Of a DNA stretch of 64,000 nucleotides, positions 31,282-40,240 are shown in pieces. The stretch is from contig CM046838.1 in assembly GCA_025618425.1 (NCBI GenBank), positions 15,119,629 through 15,183,628 on the forward strand, given 5' to 3'. A program made the position numbers and the translations under genes. The notes beneath the pieces were generated by a model. The model was not told where the DNA came from, did not search any database, and worked only from the letters and a program-made list of their open reading frames with translations. The DNA is from Heliocidaris tuberculata (Eukaryota; Echinodermata; Echinoidea; Camarodonta; Echinometridae). The number at the start of each line of letters is the position of its first letter. The stretch's first letter is position 1.

Positions 31282-31598
31282 GGCCTAATGGTACTAGGAG
31301 AAGGATGGGGGGGGGTTTGTGTATCCGGACACTTAAAAAATTAACCGGTCATCACTTTGCCATTGAATTTTAAGAAAAGTACTGTATGTATCAAGTTACA
31401 CAAACATCTGGAATTTCCAATTCATGCAATTGCCAACCTACATGTATCCTGTTGAAGTTTTTTGACAGTTTGCATAAAAAGTCGTTCTGTTTACGATTTT
31501 AGAGTGACCTGTCCGGATACACAACCTGTGCGGATAAACAACCTGTCCGGAAACACAACGTCTGGGTATACATGTACATAGTTTAATACGCTTGTACT

Positions 31599-31892
31599 GG
31601 ATCCAGGCTAACTCGGCACTAGGGCAAACTCGGCCATGGCGGAAAATCGTGGCGAGTTAGACCAGAGAGTTGAATTGATTGCAAATACTTTTGTTGAATT
31701 TTGCATTAATTACACATTTCAAAACACTTAAATTCAAAATTATTTGATATCAATGTGTAAAATGATTAGCAACGAAGTAATTTTGAAAAATTTTTAAGAG
31801 GTGATATTGTACAAAACATGAAATTTAAGGCTATAGAGTGGACTTCAATGCTTGAAACTCAGTTCGCCCTAGTGCCGAGTTAGCCCGACCCC
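31599..31892. mobile_element. family N MITE (GGCTAACTCGG ends), copy 1
   Basis: Begins GGCTAACTCGGCACTAGGGC and ends GCCCTAGTGCCGAGTTAGCC. The interior holds ACACATTTCAAAACACTTAA and GTGTAAAATGATTAGCAA, shared with copies at 32669-34057 (inverted interior) and 58690-58982. No coding. Confidence 0.85.
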
Positions 31893-31899
31893 GATATAC

Positions 31900-32660
31900 T
31901 CCACTATACTCAATAGCTTTTACAGGTGAATAGGCTTCAATAGATTTTGTGTGTATTACTATTAGCGGGCTATGGTCCATTCTAGATCATACATACATGT
32001 ACATGAGAGGCACTCACACTTATGCGAGGTTATTGGAGATAACCTCGCACTCTGTACCTTTGTACCACGAGGAAATGCCTCCCGTAGCAAGTGTGCGATC
32101 TCTAGCACATACATGTATGTGACTTTGTGTGCTGGAAAGGAGCAAGATCGCCAGCCCAAAACAGCCTGAAAATTTCACTTGATCAAGATAATAAAGATTC
32201 TATTGAAGAATCTGGCATCAAATCAGATATTCTATCATCCTAAAATGTAGAAGGAAGTATTTTCTCAAAATTTTGCTGATTATATTAGTGTTTTTACCTC
32301 TTCAACTTAGAGGTTGTGATGCTGCCAAAATTGGCATAGTCTAGCCCCACATTGTGATGGTTCCGTGAGTGCATGAGAGGAAAATGATTATTTAAAATTT
32401 CACTTTCAACTCTGAAACCTCAAATTTGTACATGTAGCATAGTAAGAGTTCCCTGAATCAGGTAATCTACGTACACGTAGATTAAGAATTAAGATTTCAA
32501 GATTTAATTTTCTTAAATTTGCTACACGTACGTGTAGCAAATTTGAGAAAATTAAATCTTGCTTAGAGCAATTTGTTGTCTGTTTTGAACTAGATCTAGA
32601 TCTACTGCAACAGTGAATGTTCAAGACAGTCCCATACATGTATAGGCAAGGGCCTATGAG
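31900..32660. repeat. dispersed repeat family H, copy 1
   Basis: Shares TGAATAGGCTTCAATAG, TTAAAATTTCACTTTCAACT and CTTGCTTAGAGCA with 57475-57780. This copy is interrupted by a family J MITE. A 60-bp palindrome on TAAATTTGCTACACGTACG-like words lies at about 32490-32550. Confidence 0.65.
32011..32371. mobile_element. family J MITE, copy 3
   Basis: Complete copy, starting CACTCACACTTATGCG and ending CCGTGAGTG. CATGAGAGG lies on both sides (32002-32010, 32372-32380). The related family H copy at 57560-57572 carries a single CATGAGAGG with no insert, a clear empty site. Confidence 0.92.
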
Positions 32661-32737
32661 TGAGTGGGGTCAGGCTGACTCGGCACTCGGGCGAAATCGC
32701 CACTGCGTGGTGATGGTGACTATGTTTCAAGAGTTGA

Positions 32738-33730
32738 CAGTAGAGGCGCACTGCCGATATTGAAGACTATGTCCTATTTCAGAGACTGTCTCCCATTTTG
32801 GAGACTTAAAGGAAAATGAAACCCTGGGGAAATATCCATTTTAATGAAAAGAGAGGATAGAGAGAAGCAATTTTTAAAAAGTTCCATCAAAATTGGTTAC
32901 AAAATGAAAAATTTATAAAAGTTTGAAAAGTCTCAATTTACTTTCAATGGTGATCCTCAAATTGGCAATGTTGCTTCAAAATTACAGGTTTAGTAACTTA
33001 CAACTCTCAATATGTTTTGTACACAAAATTTCATATTTTCTCCATTATCTCTAAAGATGCTGCTTGTCTTTTTGTGAACTCAACATATATGTGTCAAATA
33101 CATTTTCCCATGATATATCTTGAGCTATTAGAAGGAGACAAGCTGCACCAGGAGAGATAATGGGGAAAATATAAAATTTTTGTGTACAAAATATGGAGAG
33201 TTGTACTACTAAACCTGTCACTTTGAAGCAACATTGCCAATTTGAGGATCGCCATAGAAAGTAAACTGAGACTTTTCAAACTTTCATAACTTTCTCATTT
33301 CGTAACCGATTTTGATGGAACTTTTTTAAAACTGCTTCTCTCTATCCTCTCTTTTCATTAAAATGGATTTTCCCCCAGGGTTTCATTCTCCTTTAACTTA
33401 CTATAGGACAAAAGAAACAACACCAACAAAAGGGCAGTTTCTCTAGATGCCAACTTTTTGCCTCACTGAGGTTAGAAGCCCATTTGTTTTGTGTGTAGAT
33501 CATAACAAAAAATGTTATGAAAACAAAAGTAGATGGTGAATTTTTAGACGGTCTAAATAGGTAAGTTTTCATGAGGGATCTGCTTATCACATTTTCATTT
33601 TGAGCCAAGGTAATCCCTTTGCAGCAAATGTAAACAAAGAAAATTGGTCTCCTAAATAGGCTACCAAAAATGTTGACATAAGTCTCTGAGAATAGAGACA
33701 GTCTCCAATATCAGCCGTGTGCCTCTACTG
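32738..33730. mobile_element. TIR element with 5-bp duplication, nested in family N
   Basis: Starts CAGTAGAGGCGCACTGCC and ends GTGTGCCTCTACTG; the inverted similarity includes GATATTG and GAGACTGTCTC. GTTGA flanks both sides (32733-32737, 33731-33735). It contains a TTAA-type element at 32810-33392. Confidence 0.85.
32810..33392. mobile_element. TTAA-flanked foldback MITE
   Basis: Starts AGGAAAATGAAACCC and ends GGGTTTCATTCTCCT, with TTAA on both sides (32806-32809, 33393-33396). The arms are inverted copies over roughly 230 bp each, around a central unique part. It is the innermost layer of the nest. Confidence 0.88.
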
Positions 33731-33884
33731 GTTGAAGTCCCAGCTACGCACCGTACCATTTTTTAGACTTAAATTTCATGTTTTGTATACATGTAATTTT
33801 ACTTCTTGAAATTTTCAACATTACTTCTTTGCTAATCATTTTACACATTGATATCAAATAATTTTGTATAAGTGTTTTGAAATA

Positions 33885-33945
33885 ATAATAATAAATGTAA
33901 CTTATATAGCGCCAAATCCACTCTGTGGAGTGCTCAAATCGCATA
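33885..33945 (-). mobile_element. SINE/LINE tail fragment
   Basis: On the - strand GGCGCTATATAAGTTACA followed by an ATT run, the CR1/L2-type 3' tail. It interrupts the family N interior next to GTTTTGAAAT. Confidence 0.55.
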
Positions 33946-34079
33946 ATGTGTAATTCAACACAAGTATATTTGTGATCAATTCAACTCTCTGGGTTCACTC
34001 GGCCGCGATTTTCCAGGCAAGGCCAAGTTCGCCCTAGTGCCGAGTTAGCCTGGATCCGAGTGAGCAAGAGCCAAGAACA

Positions 34080-34280
34080 ATGCCATTTAACCCATTTTCA
34101 CAAAAAAAGGTTTTGACATTCAAAAAACACTGACATGTCTGTGACTCTGTGCACTCATTAATTTTACAAGCATATCAGGATTTTTGTTGTGAAAGACAAT
34201 ATTTTGAGGCTTGTGAATAAAATCACTGAAATAAGAACTTTTTTCTACATTTTGACTCGTTTTCTGCATGAATATCCACC
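34080..34280. repeat. dispersed repeat family K, copy 2
   Basis: Matches 29540-29755 and lacks the family J insertion present in copy 1. Confidence 0.6.
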
Positions 34281-34734
34281 CCATGTAATAGTGCTCTTAT
34301 GGAATTATTTGAATTAACGTGAACTTCAATCTTGGCAAGTCACTCCTTGGGTGTCAGTGAGATCACATGCATAAAATAATGCTGTAAAGATATAAAAAAT
34401 GAGGTTTCAAAACTTTCAATAACCATTGTAAATGCTGCAAAATAAGGCTGAGATATCATCAGTGAGCATCTAGAACCCTTCCAGCTTCCAGCTTCCTTAA
34501 GCGGGCCCTGGACCCCGGCCGCAAAGGACTCCACGCTCGTGACGTGCGCTTTGCGCACATTTTGTCTCCCCCCGAAAAAATTTCCGGCCCTAGAGACAAT
34601 TGCCAGTGGCATCCCTTTGATAAATACACGTAGCAAGATACATGTACTAGAATTGCAAAGATGCTGTGAAGATTTCACGTCCTAACTCCCAACAACTTCA
34701 CCGTGCACTATATACACCATACACGCATTCAAAA

Positions 34735-35213
34735 CCTACACACAGTGACACATGCTATCTCTGTGCGAAGCCTCAAGATTGTTGTTGGGAGCAGTGTAAA
34801 AATTAAAATTTCCTTCACGAGGGCTACTTCACAGTCCACCTATTGTGTTCAGAGATTTTAATGCACTACGACCCATGGGCAGAAATATTATTTGACGGTG
34901 GCTCTTTTTTCATTTACGGTGGCTTTTTCAAGAGTTTCGGGGGCTAATCGCCCTTAGCCCCCGCTTATTTTTTTCACTGGTTGGGAGCCATCGGGGTGGA
35001 AAGGTCCTAGCATAAGGTAGTATATTGCCATGATCTGGCATTCCTTACATATATATCTACGGGAAAATTCATAGGAAATCATTGATGGAATACCAAATGA
35101 TCTTGTACAAACATCATTTGGTACATGAAAAACGACATACATGTGTACGACTATATTTAACATGTTTCTTTCCAGTTTCCTTTTTACTAATTACCAAATC
35201 TGTACATGAAATT
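34735..35213. mobile_element. family G repeat, partial copy 1
   Basis: Shares CTCTGTGCGAAGCC, GGGAGCCATCGGGGTGGAA and ATGGAATACCAAATGATC with complete copies at 49333-49834 and 60464-60963. The 5' part is missing, and a 188-bp hAT-like MITE interrupts it. Confidence 0.8.
34792..34979. mobile_element. hAT-like MITE, 188 bp
   Basis: Starts CAGTGTAAAAAT and ends ATTTTTTTCACTG. GTTGGGAG is duplicated exactly on both sides (34784-34791, 34980-34987). Non-coding. Confidence 0.88.
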
Positions 35214-35280
35214 TAAGACAATAGATGTATGCGCACAGCTCTTGCAATATGCTTGGGTAAGGACAAAATAGTGTTTTTAT

Positions 35281-36210
35281 GCCTCCGCCCACCGAAGGTG
35301 GTTTCGGAGGCATATATGTTTTCGGGTTGTCCGTTCGTCCTTCTGCCCCGCTTTCTTGTTCTAGCGATAACTCAAGAACCACATGAGGTATGAACTTCAA
35401 ACGTGTTGTTAGTATGTATCACCATAGGAAGACGATCTGATGAGATTTTGGGGTACGTAGTTCAAAGGTCAAGGTCACAGGCCAATTTTTCTGAAATTTC
35501 AGGTGTTAGGCTCGTTCTAGCGATAACTCAAGAACCATTTGAGCTATGAACTTCAAACTTAGTGCTAGTATGTATCACTATAGGAAAACGATCTGATTAG
35601 ATTTTGGGGTACGTAGGTCAAAGGTCAAGGTCACAGAGGCCAATTTCTGGAATTTCAGGTGTTATCCTCGTTCTAGCGATAACTCAAGAACCGTTTGAGG
35701 TATGAACTTCAAACTTAGTGCTAGTATGTATCACCATAGGAAGATGATCTGATTAGATTTTGGGCTACGTAGGTCAAAGGTCAAGGTCACAGAGGTCAAT
35801 TCTGAAATTGCAGGTTTTAGCCTTAACGTGATATCTCAAGAACCATTTGAGATATGAACTTCAAACTTGGAGCTGTATGCATCACCATAATGAGACGAAC
35901 TGATTAGATTTTGTTCACGTAGGTCAAAGGTGACAGGTCATAGAGGTCATTATACAGGTGTATGTGAAATTAATGGGGTTTTTTACCTTTGTTATCACCA
36001 TATCTTAACTTCTCAATTATTTTGTATTCATGACTAGGAAGAGATAAAGTGATCAGACCTTTGGGTTATAAGGTGTAAGGTCAAATGTCAAAGAGGTCAA
36101 TTAACATGTAATTAGAGGCTTTTTTTTCTGGTTATCACAAGATTTCAAGAACACTTTGAGCCATCAACTGAATTTAGGTGGGGGCATACATGTAGGAGAC
36201 GCAGTAGCAT
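35281..36210. repeat. about 155-bp tandem repeats with nuclear-receptor-like half sites
   Basis: Begins with the palindromic CGCCCACCGAAGGTGGTTT. Five to six units of about 155 bp follow, with starts near 35360, 35513, 35669 and 35824 and diverged units near 35990 and 36130. Each good unit contains CGATAACTCAAGAACC, GTATGAACTTCAAAC and ends in AGGTCAAAGGTCAAGGTCA. Lower similarity towards the right end indicates age. It is non-coding. The region at 43852-44270 has a similar start. Confidence 0.85.
35615..35633 (+). promoter_or_regulatory. DR1-like nuclear-receptor site in tandem repeat
   Basis: AGGTCA-A-AGGTCA-AGGTCA. The first two half sites form a perfect DR1 (the RXR/HNF4/COUP-type consensus) and TCAAGGTCA fits an ERR/SF-1 extended half site. 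The same block recurs at 35771-35789, and a variant with two DR1 spacings at 35921-35940. Function is unproven; the block is part of a repeat. Confidence 0.35.
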
Positions 36211-36433
36211 TCATCTTGTTCTACCTGTGTTTTATGTTGAGTCAATACAAAAACATAAGGACATGTACTGGTGAAAATTGAGGAACTAGATTTCATACAA
36301 TTTAATAATAATGATGTTGAATGGCTTTTCTTTCATGGGACACACTTGCTTTGAAAATATGCTCATAGCTCGTGTGAAATATCCTTGTATCCCACTCGAG
36401 GCCATTCAATAAAGTACTTAAACAGATCACATG

Positions 36434-36615
36434 TATGTGAGTGGGGCTGTGACAATTTCAGCGGTGGTCGCGACCTCTAGAGGTGAATACACTAATACTA
36501 TCTCCAAAATTTTGAAAAAATACTTCTGTCTATAATTTAGGATGATAGAACAGCTGATTTCATGTCACATTCTTCAATAGGATCTTTATCACCTTGATCA
36601 AGTGCATTTTTAAAA
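36434..36615 (-). mobile_element. family J MITE remnant, inverted
   Basis: The reverse complement matches the 3' two-thirds of family J (GGGGCTGTG, TTGATCAAG, GATAAAGATCCTATTGAAGAATG-like blocks). It is old and diverged, and the 5' hairpin part is absent. Confidence 0.6.
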
Positions 36616-36772
36616 ATTACATCCAGCAACTGTAATATTCCACAAATAAAATTGTTGCTGCTGATGCAGATTATGGTCTGAAAGGGTACTTGCGTATCTC
36701 ATTGATGTATGTTAAGTCAATGTGTAGAATAGAATCTATGACTTAAAGTCATTAGTGTTGCTTGTCTTTTGC

Positions 36773-36774
36773 AG
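36773..36774 (+). other. splice acceptor before the 36803 gene
   Basis: The pyrimidine-rich CTTGTCTTTTGCAG ends at 36774, 28 bp before the ATG. It implies at least one upstream non-coding exon; I could not locate it. Confidence 0.55.
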
Positions 36775-36802
36775 ATAATCTTGGATCAGAAGTCTAGCAG
36801 CC

Positions 36803-39800
36803 ATGGACAGTCAGAAGAGCTTGGATACAGGGGAAGAAGTAAGAATGTCCCCAAAACTATCCTCCAGAAGAAAAAGGAGACGTCCTGTGAAGTTCAATCA
36901 AGATTTTATCATGACAGATGACTTGCCCCAGACCTCCGCTTGTTTATCACCTGTTGAGAAGCAATCTTATGAGAGCACAGACAACTTCATGGACACAGAG
37001 CCAGCAGAGTTCCTCCAATCTGATGATTTATCTCCAAGTTCCTCACCCCGGAAAATTCAAAGACAAGTTACTTCCATCAGAGATGTGTCCTTCATGAAAG
37101 GGAGTACCTCCAAGAGGGTCAGGGTAGAGGACAGTGGTACTCAAGATTCACTGAAGTTGGAAGGCAGTCATGGTGGACAACAGACAACATTCTCCAGTCT
37201 GTTACATACATTTGCATCTCAGGTGAACAGTCGGGTTGAAACTAATGAACACCAATCTTCTTATAGTGAATCTTCTGCTGTTCCTAAAGCTATTTGGGTA
37301 GTTACAAAATCCAGCCCATCCACTCAACACAAAGTGAAGTCAGACCCTTCTAGCCAAAACCAACGTACTTCAGATTCACCTAGTAGTAACACCAGACAAG
37401 ATATGTCTTTCTCGGGAATGTTACAAAACTTTGTCTCTTGTGTGAATGACTCTCCAACAAGCACAAAGGATACTTCAACTGATCAATCATCTTTGAAGTC
37501 CTTGTTAACTTTGAAACAACAATCTGTTGATAGAGTAAGCTCAACCAGTGGCAGCCCCTTCATGGAAAGTAGATCCACCCCTGTAGGGAAAGAACAGCAG
37601 TCTTTTGCAGGCCTTCTACATAGCTTTGCATCTGTAGTAGACAGAGGAAACCAGCAGTCTCTCCAGGAAAAAAGAGATCAGCTTAGAAGTGATCAGCATC
37701 ACAGATCAAGTCCATCAATGCAAGAGCATAGTCAGAAAGGTTCAAAGTCTCTCCTTGATGTTTTACATGACACCATATCAAGAAGAGTTCTAGAAAATGC
37801 ATCTTCTCCTCAACAAGATGAATCTAACCTCCAGACCAGATTCTCTCAGTCTTCTCACAACACACAGTTAGACAAAGTCATGCAATTTAACATGGACATT
37901 CCAGCTCAAGCTAAAGCACCACTCACCCGAGTAGAAAGAAGGGGAAGTGTGGAAGATTTTTCTTCTGATAAGTCATTCCAAGCAAGAGCTGAAAGAGGTG
38001 AACCTGAAGATGAACTGCATCCCAATAGCCACCAGTGGAGTCACATTAGAAATGTTCTGCCTCCTCTAGATGACACTGAGGAGGATGCATACAATGATCA
38101 AAGGCATCAGAATCAATCAGATGGTACCCTGCATCATGTACAAACCATCAAGACAGAATTTCAAGATGAAGAACCCAGCATGGAATCCAACTATGGTCAC
38201 AGAGTTTCAGAGGAGCAAAGTCAGTATTTGCTTAGTGGTGCTGCAAGCCTTGATGATGATGAACCAGAGAGTGGCCATCTTCAAGTAACAGTCAAGCAAG
38301 AACCAGTAAATGGTCCTCCAGGTAGTGAATGGGAAATGTCTAGTAAGGATGTGAATTCCACTTTGAGAAAAAGACTTCTTATGCGTATCGGATCCAGGCA
38401 GTCCGTTCAGTCTCCTTTGCAGTCCAATAGTTTTACACCATCAGCTGATACACAACTCACTCCTCAGAGTATTGACCCAAGATCTTCAACAAATTCGCCA
38501 GGTGAATCATCCAGCAATAAACAGGCACTCCAAAACCAGGCTGGATTAGTTTCACATTTATTAAGTACTGAAAATTCTTCTCACTGGAGAAACAAAGATA
38601 CTGGGTCCTTTGCTGATCTCCTGCACAACATTACATCTTCAATGCTGGAAAAGGATGTGACAGACGATAAGAGGGAGGTATCTCAGCATAAGCAGATATC
38701 GATTAAGCAGGAGCCAATAATGAGTGATGAAGAACCTCACATAGAATCTGTCCAGGACTATGAATCAGCCCAAGAACATCTTTCCTCTGTCTCACTTACT
38801 TCATTACTGCAGAAGGAACAAACTGGCACTTCAAAAGACCCGAATGACAAGAAAAAGGTTCCACGATGCATTAGCCGGCTGCATAGCAACCCTTCACTGT
38901 CTGCTGATTCTAGAGAATTCAGTTTCTCAGATGGGAAAGGAACAAGAGCTCAAAAGAAGAAAGCAGTGTCATATGCAGAGGCCCCAAGTCTGTCTTCATC
39001 TCCAAGTTTATCATCTGATGATGTAGATCAAACCAGTATATTAGATGTCCCCTCTCGCACTGCCAGCAAACTAGTGAATTGTTTACCTACTCGTGCAAAG
39101 CATTCAAATTTGATGAAGCATAGGTGGAAAAGAGGCCTAAGGTATGGACTCAAAATTAAGCAAGGATGGCCTAATAAGAGGAAAGATGATCTGCATCAGA
39201 AACGTGGTGAAATAAGAAATGTGCATGTCATTCATAAACCAAGCAGTGCAAGGCGAACTGACACTAGCAGTTACAGTGTTACCTCACCTGCCCAAAAGAG
39301 AAGCTCAGAGACAGATACAATGTCATTCACAGATATTCTTCAGAAATTAGCTCAGAAATGCCAAGAAGGTGGTCAAGATCCTGCTTTCCAGGGGTCATTT
39401 GACCAACATTCAAAACAAACTTCTGCAGCCTCTACTCATCATCAAACAGACCATTCTACGCTTGACAGACAACAGGTCGATGGTAGAGAAAGATCCCCCT
39501 CTTTCCATTCAGATAAACTCTCCACTGTTCCAAGTTCTGCAAACCTAAAGATCCTTTTATTGCAACAAAGCTCACTGACTCAGGGGCGCCCTGAAGTAGA
39601 GTCTCCCTCGAGTACCCCTTCCACTTCTGGTACATCGAGAGATGTTTCATTTTCAAATATCATGCAGAACATGGCTTCCACAGTCACCAAGAAGAGAGGA
39701 AGCTCTGCAGTCACTGAAGATCTGACCACCTTGGAACCTCCCACACCTTGGGTAAAGTCTGTGTCAGGAAACTGGCTGCGTTTCATACTCATCGGCCCTG

Positions 39801-40240
39801 ATGAAAACCCAAGGATCAACATGTCTGTCTCTGTTAACTTATGGAACACAATCCATGAGGTTAAAATTCACTGCCATCATCTGGAAGTCCCGGCCAATCA
39901 CTGGATTTTCCGAAGGTTTGGCAAACGCCTCCACACCAAAGCTGCTCTTCAGGGTGTCCTGCAAGCCATTTCCAATGGATGCTCAGTCTGCGAAGGAACC
40001 ACTCGGGGTGATCTTGTCCATATGTACCGCAACAAGCTGGCCTCAACTAGCCGATGGCAGGCTGCAGCCTTACTGGAGGACAGTTTTGGAACAGCGACAA
40101 TACGCTCCAGCCAATGTGAGCTCCTTGTGTCTGGATTAAGGCGCTCAAGAGAAAAGAGGTGCTCGAAATGCTCAAAGTTTGTTGACAGGAAGCTCAAAGC
40201 TGTAATGTATCACATGAAAAAGAAGCTTGGTTTAAGTTAA
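36803..40240 (+). CDS. uncharacterised serine-rich nuclear-type protein, 1145 aa
   Basis: I do not recognise the family. The frame is uninterrupted, starts at an ATG after a splice acceptor, and has consistent codon use. A basic cluster SRRKRRRPVK (21-30) looks like a nuclear localisation signal. A short motif SF[STA]x[LMI][LM][HQ]xx[AVT]Sx[VM] recurs at about 129, 202, 267, 602, 841 and 949, with a diverged copy at 316. It may be an amphipathic docking helix. Sites IKTE (449), VKQEP (497) and IKQEP (634) fit SUMO consensus. Most of residues 35-980 looks disordered (Ser, Gln, Asp rich). The final 165 residues are different: ordered, with WLRFILIG, HWIFRRFGKRLH, and CX2C pairs at 1060/1063 and 1120/1123 that could bind metal. 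A role in transcription or chromatin is inference. Confidence 0.85.
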   Translation: MDSQKSLDTGEEVRMSPKLSSRRKRRRPVKFNQDFIMTDDLPQTSACLSPVEKQSYESTDNFMDTEPAEFLQSDDLSPSSSPRKIQRQVTSIRDVSFMKGSTSKRVRVEDSGTQDSLKLEGSHGGQQTTFSSLLHTFASQVNSRVETNEHQSSYSESSAVPKAIWVVTKSSPSTQHKVKSDPSSQNQRTSDSPSSNTRQDMSFSGMLQNFVSCVNDSPTSTKDTSTDQSSLKSLLTLKQQSVDRVSSTSGSPFMESRSTPVGKEQQSFAGLLHSFASVVDRGNQQSLQEKRDQLRSDQHHRSSPSMQEHSQKGSKSLLDVLHDTISRRVLENASSPQQDESNLQTRFSQSSHNTQLDKVMQFNMDIPAQAKAPLTRVERRGSVEDFSSDKSFQARAERGEPEDELHPNSHQWSHIRNVLPPLDDTEEDAYNDQRHQNQSDGTLHHVQTIKTEFQDEEPSMESNYGHRVSEEQSQYLLSGAASLDDDEPESGHLQVTVKQEPVNGPPGSEWEMSSKDVNSTLRKRLLMRIGSRQSVQSPLQSNSFTPSADTQLTPQSIDPRSSTNSPGESSSNKQALQNQAGLVSHLLSTENSSHWRNKDTGSFADLLHNITSSMLEKDVTDDKREVSQHKQISIKQEPIMSDEEPHIESVQDYESAQEHLSSVSLTSLLQKEQTGTSKDPNDKKKVPRCISRLHSNPSLSADSREFSFSDGKGTRAQKKKAVSYAEAPSLSSSPSLSSDDVDQTSILDVPSRTASKLVNCLPTRAKHSNLMKHRWKRGLRYGLKIKQGWPNKRKDDLHQKRGEIRNVHVIHKPSSARRTDTSSYSVTSPAQKRSSETDTMSFTDILQKLAQKCQEGGQDPAFQGSFDQHSKQTSAASTHHQTDHSTLDRQQVDGRERSPSFHSDKLSTVPSSANLKILLLQQSSLTQGRPEVESPSSTPSTSGTSRDVSFSNIMQNMASTVTKKRGSSAVTEDLTTLEPPTPWVKSVSGNWLRFILIGPDENPRINMSVSVNLWNTIHEVKIHCHHLEVPANHWIFRRFGKRLHTKAALQGVLQAISNGCSVCEGTTRGDLVHMYRNKLASTSRWQAAALLEDSFGTATIRSSQCELLVSGLRRSREKRCSKCSKFVDRKLKAVMYHMKKKLGLS
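39740..40237 (+). other. C-terminal ordered domain of the 36803 protein
   Basis: Residues about 980-1145: PTPWVKSVSGNWLRF, a VNLWNTIHEVKIHCHH segment, FRRFGKRLHTKAALQ, then CSVC and CSKC pairs and a lysine-rich end. Its density of aromatic residues, Cys and His contrasts with the low-complexity rest. It is the part most likely to show homology in searches. Confidence 0.5.

Larger units (their letters stand above)
32669..34057. mobile_element. family N MITE, copy 2, interrupted
   Basis: The left TIR (CAGGCTGACTCGGCACTCGG) is near 32671 and the right (GCCCTAGTGCCGAGTTAGCC) ends at 34050. The interior is split by an element at 32738-33730 and by a tail fragment at 33885-33945. Without these, the copy matches those at 31599 and 58690. 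Confidence 0.8.
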
